Positions 1-12,568 of a stretch of 64,000 nt of DNA are shown here, in pieces. A model generated the notes under the pieces. It made no database searches, was not told the origin of the DNA, and was given only the letters and a program-made list of their open reading frames with translations. Each line of letters opens with the position of its first letter. Within the stretch, counting starts at the first letter, position 1. A program made the position numbers and the translations under genes. Source of the stretch: Marvania coccoides (taxonomy: Eukaryota > Chlorophyta > Trebouxiophyceae > Chlorellales > Chlorellaceae); NCBI GenBank assembly GCA_963854735.1, contig OY978102.1, positions 248,001-312,000 on the forward strand, written 5' to 3'.

Positions 1-469
1 ACTCTCTCTTTTCTGAGAAAATTTGTGGGCACGGTGATCAAAAATTTCGCTTGTTGCTTGTCCTTTTTTAATGTAAATGCGTTTTTAATTGGCAAAGGTA
101 CACGATAGCAATCCTTATGCGGCCGCTGCAATTAATTTGAGAGCTTTTTATTTTTAAACCACCAAAGCCTTATCTGTCCATCTACCACAGCTCTTGGGGT
201 AAAAATCAATTACCAAGGCCTATAAATGTGCCAAACCAGGATTTGCTTCATCTGGGAGCGCTGCAGTATGTTTTTGGTGACAAACTAATCTAAAAATTGG
301 TATTTTGGGGGATTTATTTAATGTTCATACTATGAACATGCACATTATTTTTGAAATGAGGCGTTTCTTTCGGTTTGTATAGCTGGAAGTACGCAATGAA
401 ATGAATCAGCTGCTCTTTCTCTCTCACTTTCACTTTCTCAAATCAAACACTCTCAAGTTATTCATTTGT
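1..469. other. AT-rich spacer at the left edge
   Basis: No coding region, RNA gene or repeat family is recognisable here. The stretch is AT-rich and lies beyond the 3' end of the minus-strand CGLD27 gene, so it includes that gene's 3' flank. Confidence 0.5.
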
Positions 470-1766
470 TCATTCTGACGCAGCCCGCACAGCATCCCCT
501 GCCTCCTCCCACGCTGCCTGCCGCGCCGCTCGCCTGGCCTCCCTGTCGAACTTCTCGCAAAGCCGCTCTCCGCCTGCAATCGACTTGAAATACCTGCGAA
601 TATAAAGAAAGAGAGGGAAAATTGGGGTTATGAAAGGGATTTTCAAATATGATACAGGGGATAAAGCAGAAGGAAGCAAACTGCGTTTCAAGGAGAGAAA
701 AAAAACTCGCTAAAAAAAAAACAAAAAAAAAAACTACCGCTCACCTGTCTCTGCAAAATCCAGGCACGCCGCCCTGCGCCTCCGCCTCTGCTGCCGCCGC
801 ATCGTCATCCTTGATCAACTCATCCAAGTTCCGGACCCTCGAGCTGAAAATGATGCCGTTGGGCGTCACCTGGGTGGGAGAATAAGCGCCAGGAACGTCT
901 CCGCTGCGTGACGCCACCGTCAATGCCACCGCTGTGGCCAGCAACGCCCCGCCTGCGCCCTGCAGCGTGCGCCGCAACCGCGCCAGCACTGGTCGCACCT
1001 CGTACGCCCCCAACAGTCGATCCCGCGTTAAAATTTCCGGCGGTTTCACGAAGAACTGGCCGTCAAACCACCCCGTTTCCTCGTAGGCGAGCGTGGCGGT
1101 CATCAGCCGGTCCGCCACGTACTTCCAGCCCAGATAGATTCGCAGGCTGGCGATGGCTACCACAACGAGCGAGCCGGTGGAGGCGGAAAGAAAGAATTCG
1201 AGGGGTTGGTCTGCGGGGTCAAACGACTGGTAGGCGATGGGGCCACCCAGAAAGGAGAAGGTGCCGCCCCACAGGATGATGAGGCGCTTCACGTACTCGC
1301 CGAGCTCCAGAGTTGCCTGCAGAGAAAAAATTAAACGAAAATAAGCAGTATTAATATTGGTTTTGAGGTTTGTTTTCAGATAGATAACTGAGACTCTTTG
1401 GTGGTGTTAGTGTAGGAGAAGTAGAGTTACGGGTGTTTGTTCAAAGAAGAAAGACGAGTGAAAGGAAGGAGGCGGCAGCGGTGATAATAATAGAAAAATG
1501 AATTAAAAACTACTTGCCCAGGAGTACAAAGGGTCGTTCTTGAGCTGCTTGAGCTCGTTAACGGGGCGTTGGTCAGAGGGGACCTCAATCTCAAGCTGGC
1601 TCAGCTGCGCGGGGCCGTCGTCCTTCAGGGCACTGGCGTGGCCACGGCGCGCGCAAGTGGGAGCAGCCTGGCGCAAATTAGGGAACAGGGACACCGAGCG
1701 CGGGGTTCCATCGATCCTGGTGATCTTCCGTGTCGGGAGGCGGGCCAAATGGGCGGTGCACGCCAT
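470..1766 (-). CDS. CGLD27: CGLD27/Ycf36 family plastid membrane protein
   Basis: Three exons (1766-1518, 1316-745, 593-470) encode 314 residues. Residues 1-60 are rich in Arg, Ser and Ala, like a plastid transit peptide. The core carries family hallmarks: PVNELKQL before the first membrane segment, GGPIAYQSFDP, LRIYLGWKYV, ETGWFDGQ and KPPEILTRDRLL followed by YEVRP. Two or three hydrophobic segments fit an integral membrane protein. The family (DUF1230) is conserved in green plants, diatoms and cyanobacteria and has been linked to iron assimilation and photoprotection; the molecular activity is unknown. The first ATG of the exon is 1766. Intron 1 has a GC donor (TGG|GCAAGT), needed to read W-A-T-L as in the family; the only GT choice breaks the frame. 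Confidence 0.9.
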
Positions 1767-2141
1767 TTGGAAGCGCACAAGTCGTGTGCAAAATTTGATT
1801 CTTTTATGAGGGCGATGGAGGACGGGCAGCACGCGCACCACGGCCAGCGCAAGGGATTTGGCCGGGTGTGAGGTCTCCAATTATTGTTGATTAAATGGCT
1901 TGTTCTCTGGCTAAAATTGCAAAGTTTTCCATGCTGCGAAACATCCAAAGCATGATGGTAAAAGGCGAGGCTTTAATTCTTGCGCATTCCGCAAACGCTG
2001 CTGTTCAAACAAATTTGCTTATCAATCTGAGTAGATCGGCGCGCCGGGCGCCCCTCTCTCTTCTCTTTTATTTCCCGAAACTTTGATCATCGCGCTCACT
2101 TTCGGAAATCGCTTTCGTCTTTTTCTCTGCCAGAAAACAAA
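1767..2141. promoter_or_regulatory. Divergent promoter region, CGLD27 / ATP-citrate lyase B
   Basis: A 375-bp spacer between two head-to-head start codons must hold both 5' ends and promoters. No TATA box or operator could be assigned with confidence. Open frames inside it lack family resemblance. Confidence 0.5.
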
Positions 2142-5100
2142 ATGGCGGGCCCAGGCTCATTCGGACAGGCTGGCCAGATCTTTTCAAAAGAGTGAGGAGA
2201 CCCCCCCCTTTGATTTCATACATATGTCCACCCACTTCCCTTCGCCTTTTCTCACCCGCCACCTCTTTTTTTCTGCTCTCTCCCCCTCCTGCATCCAGGT
2301 CCCAAGCCATTTTTTACAACTGGAAACAGCTCCCCGTGCAGCGCATGCTGGATTTTGACTTTTTATGCCAGCGCCCCACCGCCTCGGTTGCAGCGATAGT
2401 GCAGCCCGGCTCGCCTGCAGGCTCCTTTCAGAAGCTCTTTTTCGGGCGGGAGGAGATCGCTATCCCGCAGTTTGGGTCCACCGCCGACGCCGCTGCCTCC
2501 CACCCCTTGGCCGACATTTTCATTAACTTCTCGTCCTACCGCTCGGCCTTTGAGTCCTCCATGGACGCGCTGCGCCAGCCCACCATCCGCGTGGTGGCCA
2601 TCATCGCCGAGGGCGTGCCCGAGAAGGACACCAAGGAGCTCATCGCGTACGCTAAAGCCAACGGTACGGGGGAGGCAGCAGTTTTGTTGCTATTCTAATT
2701 TGAGGTGCAAGGGGGAAGACCCGAGCTATTTATTATGTCTGTCACCTACGAAGTTTATCTGTTGCAAAAAAGTGGCATTTACTCCACGTGCATTCCTTTT
2801 AACTTCCTTCTTCTTCTCTTTCCTTTTCATCGCCAGGCAAGATCCTCATCGGCCCGGCCACGGTGGGCGGCGTGCAAGCGGGCGCCTTCAAGATCGGCGA
2901 CGCTGCTGGCACCCTGGACAACATCGTGGCGTGCAAGCTGTACCGCCCTGGGTCTGTGGGCTTCGTGTCAAAGAGCGGAGGCATGAGCAACGAAATGTGA
3001 GTGGTGGCTAGTAGGCAGTTGGGGATGGGTCCAGCTTTTCAGCTGTTTATTTCGACAATATTTTGGTGTCAAGGGCGAAAACCACCCTGAACTCGAAACC
3101 CAAGAAGAATGCTCGATGACGGGATTCCAACGATGAAAAAAACGAATAGTTTGGCTCCGTCTTCTTCATCGTTTCTCACACGAATTAGCATGCAGCACAT
3201 TACGATATATTTTTACACACCGCCGTGCAGGTACAATGTCGTTTCCCGCTGCACCGACGGCGTCTACGAGGGCATCGCTATTGGAGGAGATGCCTACCCC
3301 GGCTCTACTCTGTCGGACCACTGCCTCCGGTACCAGCACATCCCAGAGGTGAAGATGATCGTGGTTCTGGGCGAGATCGGCGGGAGGGACGAGTACTCGC
3401 TGGTGGAGGCGCTGAGGAGCGGAGCCGTGACGAAACCTGTGGTGGCGTGGGTGTCTGGTGAGAGAAAAGAAAGAAAGAATAAAACTATAAAATATATGGA
3501 TATTATGTCAGCCAAAAAATTGACGCCGAAAAGGCGAAATTTGGGTTTGGTGAGGGAGACCTTTGGCAAGGTCTGGGGATGTATTGATTGATTAACTTCA
3601 TTTGACGCTGCGATGAACGCAGGCACCTGCGCCAAGCTGTTTCACTCCGAGGTGCAGTTTGGCCACGCGGGGGCCAAGTCTGGCGGCGACGACGAGTCGG
3701 CGCAGGCCAAAAACGAGGCACTGCGCTCCGTCGGCGCCGTGGTGCCCTCTTCCTTCGAAGACCTGGAAGAATCCATCAGAGCGGTGTACGCGGGGCTGGT
3801 GGAGAAGGGCACGATCGTGCCTGTGAAGGACTTTGCACCGCCGCAGGTGCCCATGGACCTGGAAGCTGCGAAGAAGGCTGGGGCGGTGCGTGCGCCCACC
3901 CACGTGGTGTCTACCATCTGCGACGACCGTGGCGACGAGCCCACGTGAGTTTATTGCATATTATTAGTCGCATTTCACGTTTTGGGGCCTCGGCAGCGAT
4001 TAAATTAAAACTGTTTCTAGTGCCCCGTTTCCGCATGAAGATACTTGGTCTTGGGTTTGCTTCTCCTCACCGAACCTTTACTTTCTTCCTACCACCCTGT
4101 TTCATCTGCAGCTACTGCGGCGTCAACATGTCGACGCTGATGGAGTCAGAAGCCACTGTGGGCGACGCCGTCAGCCTGCTGTGGTTCAAACGCCGCCTGC
4201 CGCGGTACGCCACGCGCTTCATCGAGATGTGCATCGTGCTGTGCGCTGATCACGGGCCCTGCGTGTCGGGAGCCCACAATGCCATCGTCACTTCTAGAGC
4301 TGGCAAGGACATCATCTCATGCCTGGTGTCGGGCCTGCTATGCATCGGCGACCGTTTCGGGGGTGCGATAGACGGCGCAGCGCGCTGCTTCCGCCAGGCC
4401 TGCGACCAGGTAACGAAAACATGAACGGAAACGCATCTCCTGGCGCTTTCCGGGAGTTCAAGATTTAGAAATTACAGTTTTTGATCGTCGTTGATAAAAT
4501 AATGGATACAGTGCTCTGTTTGATCAGTCGTGTTGTAAAATTAGGGTTGAATATTGTGATTTACCGTTTCATTCACTGTGCGCAGAAGCTGGAGCCCGCG
4601 GACTTCGTGGAGGGCATGAAGCGGCAGGGGCAGCGTGTGCCAGGCATCGGCCACAGAATCAAGAGCAAAAACAACAGGGACGCGAGGGTGGAGCTGCTGC
4701 AGGTGAGGGATATAGAAAGTCACGGGTTGTTTCTCCTTTGAAGAAATTGTTTTAATAAGTAACTTTGTATTTTCCTTGCGCATAATGACCATCTGCGCTT
4801 CCGGAATAATTTGAACGAGGACCCCCATTCTTTCTTCATTCATTCCATTTTTTTAAACCTTTTCAGAGGTACGCGCGCAAGCACTTCCCTTCCACCAAGT
4901 ACCTCGACTATGCCATCACCGTGGAGGAGTACACCCTCAACAAGAACGCACACCTCGTGCTGAACGTACGCATAAAGTATATAATATATACAGTTACACT
5001 GTATTTTTTAGATTATATTTTAAACTTCCACTCACGTATTATTTCCATCTCTTTTTCAGGTGGACGGCTGCATCGGCGCGCTGTTCCTGGATCTGCTGGG

Positions 5101-5275
5101 CTCCGTGGGCATGTTCTCCCCCACAGAGGTGGACGAGATTGTGAGCATCGGCTATTTAAACGGCCTTTTCGTGCTGGCGCGCTCCATCGGGCTGATTGGC
5201 CACGCCCTGGATCAGAAGCGGCTGGGGCAGGGGCTGTACCGCCACCCCTGGGACGACGTGCTGTACACCAAGTGA
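2142..5275 (+). CDS. ACLB: ATP-citrate lyase subunit B
   Basis: Nine exons (2142-2191, 2299-2663, 2837-2996, 3231-3457, 3623-3944, 4112-4409, 4586-4702, 4867-4965, 5060-5275) give 617 residues, close to the roughly 608 of plant ACLB. The enzyme cleaves citrate with CoA and ATP into acetyl-CoA and oxaloacetate in the cytosol, together with subunit A. Visible motifs: [13 protein letters not shown] near the N-terminus, [29 protein letters not shown], the phosphohistidine motif [10 protein letters not shown] near residue 280, and in the citrate-synthase-like C-terminal half [21 protein letters not shown] and LNVDGCIG. It ends in PWDDVLYTK as in plants. Separate A and B subunits are typical of plants and green algae. 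All introns are GT-AG. Confidence 0.97.
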
Positions 5276-5763
5276 AATGCTCCTCTCCTCCCTGTCCCAT
5301 TTTCTCCCCCCAGCCCCCACACCAAGTGAAATGAGGGGAGGAGAGGGAGGAAAAAACAGTGCATTGGGGGCGCGCCGCCGTGGCGGTGGAGAGAATATGA
5401 ATGAATGAAATTATGAAATATATATACACGCTGCGTATGTCTTTTATATAATTAATGAGAGGATGAACAGTGATCTTTTTTTGTTGCTTTGATGGAGGTC
5501 TTCCTCTTCTTCAATGTTCTTGCCCAACTTTGGGAGTTAGCTAGTGGCGAAACATTTTATCGAGAGAATGCCATTATGATATTACCATGGCCACCATGCA
5601 AATGCATGGAAAGAGAAAATTGCGAAGAAAATTGAATTGAAAACCAAACAGATAGTACAGGCAAAACCAGACGTCAAAAACGCAAGGGGAGCAGATAATA
5701 ATTAATTCGATGGCGACGGACGGCAGCCCGGCACTCCCACTCTCTTTTGATCGAAATATTCAT
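5276..5763. other. Convergent 3' spacer
   Basis: This spacer lies between the 3' ends of ACLB and the F-box gene. Part of the ACLB stop context (caccaagtgaaatg) recurs about 50 nt after the stop, a short direct repeat. Otherwise it is AT-rich and holds no gene. Confidence 0.5.
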
Positions 5764-7563
5764 TTAAACGCCGGCCTCCCGCAAAATGACCCGCCCCCGC
5801 CCCGCCTTCTCAAACTCTTCGGCCGCCTCGTCCAGCCACCGGCGGCTGCTCTTTTGCCACCTCCCCGATCCCTTCATCAAATACATGTCCTTCAGCAAGG
5901 GCAGCTCCTCCGGCAGGTTGCCCAGGCTCTTGGACACTTCCAGAATGTCGCAGCCCGAAAAGTCCACGAACCGCAGAGAGTTCAGCCGCGACAGCACCTC
6001 TGGGATGCAGGGGAAGCTGTTTTCGGCCGCCAGCAGCTCCTGCAGCGTATTCAAGTGGACCATGTCCTGGGGGAGGTCCACCAGCTCGTTTTTGGACACG
6101 TTCAGCGAGGTGAGCTCCGTCAGATATTCCACCACGTCGTCTGGAATCGTAGCTAGGTGGCACCCCGCCAGCATGAGGTCTCGCAAGCCCTCCATTTCCT
6201 CTAGAATCGAGTCATTGGTCACAATAGGTCCGAACGCGTTGGTGGAAAGGTCGAGCTTGGTGAGGAGGGAGAATCCGATGTTGAAATTGCCGAGATCGTG
6301 GTCGAGAGTGGTGCAGCCGCAGCCGGAGGCATCGAGCTCCTGCAGCTGCGGCAGCCGGGCTATCACGCGCCACGACTGGGAGCTCTCCCCAATGGAGGTT
6401 CCCGCAATGGAGAGCTTGGAGAGGGCGCCGAGGAAGGCGAATTCCAGGGGCAAGTCCTTGACGAGCGTGGAGTTGCAAATGTCCAGATTTTCCAACCGAG
6501 ACAGGCGGTGAATCTCACTGGGGACAGCTTCGATGGTGTCGCAGTACAATTTGAGGCCCTCCAGCCCCGTGAGAGTGAGAATGGCGGGCGGGAAGGGCAG
6601 CGCCTCGATGGGTTCGCCTGCCGCCCGGTCAGCTGCACTCTTCATCGCACACAGCTCCAGCCGCCGCAGGGAGGTGAGCTTGGCCAGTGGGGCGGTGGCG
6701 GCGGGGGTGAGCCGACCTTCGGCGCGGGCCAGCCGCAGGTAGGTCAGCCCAGTCGCCACCGAGAGGTCTGTCAGCACGTTTTCCAGCTTTAGGTTGATTC
6801 TGTCGGGGAGAATGAGCTGGAGCTCCTTGAGGGAGGGCGCGGTGGACTTGAGGATGCGGCGCAGGGTGATGGCACGCTGGGGACTGGGGTAGGCCGCCTC
6901 CGACTCTGCCCAGTGCTGGATTTGATCGTAGGTAATGTTTAGTTTCTCAATGGACTGCAGGCGATTGAGGATCCAATAGCAGGCGGGGTCGTGCCACAGG
7001 GGGAGCGTCCTGGAGGGGTACCCGTGCATGCTGATCCGCATGTGCTGCAGGAGTTGGAAGGGGCGGGAGAAGGGGAGTTAGGTGTAAATTTTCAGACCCA
7101 TCCTGTGGCTAGTTAAGAAAAGCGGGGCGGGGGTGGCGAAAACTTTGATTTTTGGGTCGTGGAGTGCGCTTACCTTCCAGGCTGAGCTGGAACCCTTGAG
7201 GAGGGCCGCCCAACGGCTGCACACCAGCGGCAACACCTTCCTGCGGTGCTCATCGTCCGTGCAGTGCTCGAAGATTGTCAAGAGACAGGCATCGGAAAGT
7301 GAGCCGATGGTCGCGCTCTCGGTATTCAGATGCTGGCGTGATGAAGACGCCGCTTTTGCCTTCTTCCTGGTGGTCGGGCCCAGGGAGGGCAAGGCTGCGA
7401 CTGGACTGATAATCAACGCTGGAGTCTGGGCTGCATTGGCCAGAGGTGCCAAGGCAGAGCGCATTCGCTTGCCACGGGGTGGTTGCTGCTCATACTCGGG
7501 CTCCCGGGGCTTGTTGTCAGGCCCCGCAGCAGCTGTTGACAGTCGATTTCTCGTGGAAACCAT
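5764..7563 (-). CDS. F-box / leucine-rich repeat protein
   Basis: Two exons (7563-7174, 7044-5764) encode 556 residues. A basic, low-complexity N-terminus of about 85 residues is followed by an F-box-like helix set (IGSLSDACLLTIFEHC, then VLPLVCSRWAALL), which in this family binds SKP1 of an SCF ubiquitin ligase. Residues of roughly 140-530 form leucine-rich repeats with many LxxLxLxxN-type units, for example LTSLNVSKNELVDLPQ and LTKLDLSTNAFG. The inferred role is substrate recognition for ubiquitination; the substrate cannot be deduced. The intron falls exactly at the F-box/LRR boundary, after SSSAWK. The chosen start MVSTRN is the first ATG preceding the F-box; an upstream in-frame extension reaches 7590. 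Confidence 0.85.
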
Positions 7564-8620
7564 TTTATTTAGAGTTAAAACGCCAAGCACGATGGCGGGT
7601 GATATTTATGTGCAGCTATTGATGTTTTTGTAATAAAGGAGTTTTGAAAATTATAAAATATGCAAGTTTTTCCCAGCTGCGTAAAACAAATTAAATCAAA
7701 GCACAAAAATTAACATCGTCCATAATTTTTGAATTTGAGGCTGGCTGTCTGTCAGTCTTGGAACTGGGTAAATTCAATTCCCAGTTCATTTCCAATTGAT
7801 TTATGACACATTATTAGTTACCGTCTCGGCAGTTTGACGTTGTTATATTCGATGGTTGCCTCCTTCCATTTTTGACGGTGTCGGCTTGAATTTGCTGATG
7901 CCTTGGAGGTGTTCTGCGTTAATACAGCCGCATGCTGCACACAATTACAGGACATCAATTGATTGGAAACCAGCCTATTGATTATTGAAAGCACGTGAAG
8001 TGCGCCATCAAGCGTGCTGTGCAGAGCAAGCCTCTGTCCCCGGTCTCGCTATCTAGCAAACGCAGCCAAGGCCAGCACAAATTGTATGCTTAATCCATCC
8101 ATCCAACGTCATTGAAAAAATTGACAGCTCGTTTATCTGCTTCTTTAACGGTCTTTTCAATGCAGGTTTTCAGGCAAACGCAGCGGCAGCTTTGAGTATT
8201 ACCATTACTGTATAAATAAGAACGCTGGTTCTCTCTTATTCCGTGATAGTGTGTTGAATGGAATTTTTTTAGGGGTCGCCTAATTGTAATTATCATAGCG
8301 ACGCTGCTTATTTTTCAAATTTCGATATTTACATTTCAAAATTATATTGCTCGGAAACCACGTTTGTTGCACTTGATTTTATCAGCAAGCATGTAAATGC
8401 AAATTATAAAGTTTACTCTATTCAACCCCCTTTTTATCCTTGATCAATATTCGAAAAACGTTCCTAATGACCGCCGGTTTTGAATTGCAATGCCTTCAAT
8501 TGAACGCATATTTAATTCTTTTCAATTGAGCAAGCAAACATCGTTGGATACCAAATGGTTATGACGGCGCCTAAGCCGTACTCCATGTTGCATTTTTGAG
8601 CTCTTCAAATCGAACAAAAT
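7564..8620. promoter_or_regulatory. Divergent intergenic region without a gene
   Basis: About 1.06 kb separates two head-to-head start codons. It is AT-rich with no long coding frame of family resemblance and no clear RNA gene. It must include the promoters of the F-box gene and of the glycosyltransferase gene. Confidence 0.45.
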
Positions 8621-11600
8621 ATGGTCCAATTGCTGCGCGGCAGGCTGCGGCCAAAGTCGTTGATCGTTGTGTTCAAGGGCAGCAGGCGCCCCAGCGCTGT
8701 CCTTTTCACCCTGGCAGCCATCGGACTCACCGCCTGGTTTCTTGCTTTCTCCCCACCGCCAATAAATCTCTGGCAGCGGCAGTGGCAGCCGCAGCAGCTC
8801 CAGCCCGGCAAGCCTCTGGCGGTGAATTCTGACGAGTTGGAGCAGCGGTGCTGGGGCGTGAAAGGCGACTGGTGCGAGGCCTGGTTGGCGCAGGCTCCTA
8901 TTAAATGGACAACTCCCGTCCCTCGGGGAGAAAAGGAGTGTTTGTGGAATTGCAACGGTGTGGGGGTGTGCGACTCGGCGCGCGGGTGGTGCCGCTGCCC
9001 TGCGGGATGGATGGGGGACGCATGCGACGTGCGCATGCGGCGACCGTGCAGCCAAAAGCGCCGTGATTTTGGCTTTGAGGCGTATGGCCTGTACGACAAA
9101 AGGTAAAACACCCATCATAATTTCTTCAATTCTCAACCACTATCCAAACGTCAAGCACCATACGTCGCGTCCACTACGGCTCTTACATTTTGTTTGCACA
9201 ATTTTCATCTTGTGCTGCAGCATCGACTGGGACTGGGAGTGGTCCAACTCCATGAAGTGCGCGGGGGAGTGCGATGAGGACATCGGCTTCTGTTTCTGCC
9301 CCAGAAACACCACCTACGGCCGAATCCCAGCAGAGGTCACCGCCCCGCCAGCTACCCCTCCCACCCAATACGGCCGCCCTATGAGCTTCGTGTGCCAGCC
9401 CAACAAGCGCCCGGGGTCAAAATCCAACGTCTCCGACACGCCATTCGGCGACCAGCCCCCTGAAAAGCTGTTTGGGCGGGATGGGTGGTGCCAGGCGGAG
9501 ACTCCGAGAGATATTACCTGCGCCTGCCTCATCGATGGCCTCCTGGGGGAGCGGTGCGAGGTCCCGGTGGAGCACTTTTGCCCCAACCAGTGCAGCGCGC
9601 ACGGAGACTGCGTGCTTGGCTTCTGCAATTGCCACGAAGGTTTTTTCGGCCAAGACTGCGCTCATCGCCTGCCGGGGGTGGAGTGGACGCATGGAGAGGT
9701 GCAGGCCAAGCCGTGGTTGGTGAACCATGCGCTGGCGCCTGCGGCGCAAGACCCCGCGCCTGGGGCCACCCGCAAGCGGCCGTTGATCTATGTGTATGAG
9801 CTGCCGCCCATGTGAGAAGAAAATTCTTTCTTTCTTTCTTACTTCACTCAATTGCATTCATTTGACCTGTTTGTTTTATGGTTTGAGTTGTTCAACATTT
9901 CGTTTACTGTATGTTTGTACATGGATTTTAAATGCAGGTACAATCAACTCATGTTGCAGTACAGGTTAGCTTGCTGATTTCTTTCCATGCAGACAACCCG
10001 CTTCCTTTTTTTAACTCAAAGGGTGTGCTTCACCCCAAAAGTGCATTGCTCAAAATGTATTGAATTGTTTACACAGGAACGATCGCGACTACTGCACGCA
10101 CCGGCTGTTTAATGAAAACAACGCCACAGAGTTTACCGACAGTATCTGGCTGTACGCGGTGGAAACAGCCCTGCACGAAGCCATACTGCAGAGCAAGTAC
10201 AGAACTCTGGACCCAGAGGTAATCTAACTCACAAAAATCAATCCTAACCTTCAATTAAATCCCAGTTCCGTCATCATTCCTATAAAAAAAAAAAAAAAAA
10301 AAAAATGGTCGTCACCGTTCCTTAAATTTTTACCATTTTCCGTGATTCAGTTCAATAAACAATATTTTCTTCTTCTTCTTCTTCTTCTCTTCTTAGGAAG
10401 CGGATTTCTTCTACATGCCCGTGTATATCGCGTGCTTGTTCCACCCCGTGCTGGGCGCTGCAGACTTTCCCTACTTCCATGGCGGTCCCTCAGACGATGC
10501 CTATCACCGTCCATCTGCCGGGGTCAACATGCTCATAGAAGCCTGGTCGTGGGCGCGGTCGCACATGCCGTACTGGGAAAGACAAGGCGGGCGGGATCAC
10601 ATCATTGTACGTCCAAAAAGAGTACATGAAACAAATATTTTCTTGGCATTTTAATGCTCTCGAGTATGATGATTAATTGCTAATTTTTTGTGTGCAGTTG
10701 ATGCCTCACGATGAGGGGTCTTGCTATCTGCCCGCGGTGCTGCGCAATGCCACCATGCTGGCGCACTGGGGGCGCACCGACCCGTGGCCTCACCACAGCT
10801 ACTCTGGCTACGACCCCGATCGCTACGACGTCGAAATGAAGCATCCTGCATGGCAGCCGGAAGGCCACGTCGCAAAATTAGGGAAATTTCCTTGCTACGA
10901 CCCCACCAAAGATCTGATCATCCCACCGATGTACTCTCCCGTGAAATTCCCATACTCACCGCTGTTTGGGGCTGAAGAGCAGGCGCGGGACACGTTTGCG
11001 TTCTTCAAGGGGGACTTGCGGAGGCAGGACGAGAAGAAGGTGTACAGCAGGGGCATACGGCAGGCGCTGCACAAGCTGTGCAGTGAGAAGGACTGGTGGG
11101 GGCGCCACCGCATCTGGATAGGGGACGAGATGCCAGCCACAGAGCCGCACAGGAAGCGGCACTATTCGTTGGCGCTGGCGTCTTCGGCCTTCTGCTTTGT
11201 GCTGCCAGGTGAGGAATTGAAGCCCGTAGAAAAGGAGGAAAATGTGTTTTGCTTCAAATGCATTTTTTTTTAAACAGTTTAACTTGTTTGTTTTTGCAGG
11301 TGATGGGTGGTCGGCTCGATTTGAGGACGCCATCATGCACGGCTGCGTGCCTGTCATCATCCAAGACGGCATCGACGTCACGTTCGAGTCGATTTTAGAG
11401 TTTTCTCGCTTCACTGTCCGCATCGCCCAAAAGGACCTCGAGCGCATTCCAGAGATTCTGGAGAAGGCCAACTGGGAGGAGCTGGCTGCGGGGGTGCGGC
11501 AGGTGTGGCAGCGCTACCAGTACGGCAGCTACAAAGCCCATGTCGTCGAGATTGGAAAGCTACGACAAGTTTGGAAAGAGGAGGTGGACGATAGGGCTGA

Positions 11601-11931
11601 AAAAGCTACAGCTAAGAGTGGTGGCGGCGGTGGTGGTGGTGGGAATGCAGCGGCGGAGGGAGATAGGGCTGCAGAGGAGAAGGGCGTAGAGGCAGCGGTG
11701 CGGCGGTTACGGCGGCGGACGCTGTTGAAGAAGAAGCGCGTGAAAAAACAAAAGGGCGTTTCTGTTGAGGCGGGGAAGAGGCACAAGGTGTGGCGGTGGA
11801 ATGGAGAACAGGCGGAGGTCGACACGGCTCGCGACGATGCGTTTGAGACCATCATGGCGTGGCTGCACGGCAAGTTGCTGCGCTGGGAGGAAGAGGAGAC
11901 AGCGAGCAGCAGCGCTAAATTAACTCGCTAA
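8621..11931 (+). CDS. Exostosin-family (GT47) glycosyltransferase with EGF-like repeats
   Basis: Seven exons (8621-9102, 9221-9811, 9938-9964, 10077-10218, 10397-10606, 10698-11208, 11300-11931) give 864 residues. It looks like a type II Golgi membrane protein: short basic N-terminus, one hydrophobic anchor at about residues 25-43, then lumen. EGF-like cysteine modules lie near residue 107 (CNGVGVCDSARGWCRCPAGW) and residue 300 (CSAHGDCVLGFCNCHEGF). The exostosin domain follows, starting at RPLIYVYELPPMYN and including DWWGRHRIWIGDEMP and the donor-site-like DGWSARFEDAIMHGCVPVII. GT47 enzymes transfer sugars to wall or matrix polysaccharides; donor and acceptor here are unknown. The tail (about 760-840) is lysine-rich with a poly-Gly run. 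Exon 3 is only 27 nt. Confidence 0.92.
10284..10305 (+). repeat. Poly-A tract in an intron
   Basis: An uninterrupted run of 22 A lies in intron 4 of the glycosyltransferase gene. It is a simple mononucleotide repeat. Confidence 0.9.
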
Positions 11932-12025
11932 ATGCAAAAGTATTGTTTCTCTCCCTTGGTCTTTCTTCTGTTGGTTATTTACTCCTTGTTACTGTTACGG
12001 TCTTTCTTCTGTTTATTTTTTACTC

Positions 12026-12568
12026 CTAATTATTATTACTTGTGAATTCCCAGGGCCTTATTACTTGGCACATGCCATTCAAATTATGAATCTTTGCCAA
12101 TACATGATTACTTTGCCCATTGCCAATAATGTTTTTCTTAATGGTACACAATTGTGATTCCCATAGCAAGTTTTGCACTCGAAAGCTAGCCTGCAAGATC
12201 TCAATGCACAGCTTGTCCTCCAGCTGAGAGCAGCAGCTGTGCAGGCTCAGCAGCACAGTGCTCACGCTCTCCTGCAGCTCCATGATCTGAATAATATTTC
12301 CATATTCCACGGCAAGATCTAACGAAGACTTGTTACTGCCGTAAACTGTACGCTTCTCAACATCAGCGCCGTGTTGCAGCAAAATGGCCACATATTCGTG
12401 CAACCCAACTTGGAGTAAGCAGCAGAGTACAAGTTCGTCCAGCCGTCTGCACGGATGCGATCCACGCTGGCGCCCCACTCCAAGAGCAGCTGTACCACAG
12501 CGCTGTGCTCGTGCTCGACAGCAGCATCTAAAGCCATTCCATCCTCGTCTTGAACGGCACGTGTTTGC
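12026..12568 (-). pseudogene. Ankyrin-repeat gene fragment with a frameshift
   Basis: On the minus strand one frame reads ankyrin units (DEDGMALDAAVEHEHSAV, then ADGWTNLYSAAY). The match then continues in another frame (GLHEYVAILLQHGADVEKRT, SSLDLAVEYGN). The switch lies near 12405-12425, where the third repeat is interrupted. One missing base would restore an ordinary 33-residue repeat. No convincing upstream exon or start codon was found; an acceptor-like CAG precedes position 12568. The final roughly 70 residues are not repeats and end in a stop. Ankyrin repeats mediate protein binding. It is probably a decayed fragment; a sequencing error in a live terminal exon is the alternative. Confidence 0.6.

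Noticed and set aside
1895..2086. A short plus-strand frame in the CGLD27/ACLB promoter spacer
   Set aside because: Short, no family match, and located where both promoters must lie.
10371..10396. A cttctt repeat that could look like a microsatellite
   Set aside because: It is the polypyrimidine tract of an intron acceptor in the glycosyltransferase gene.
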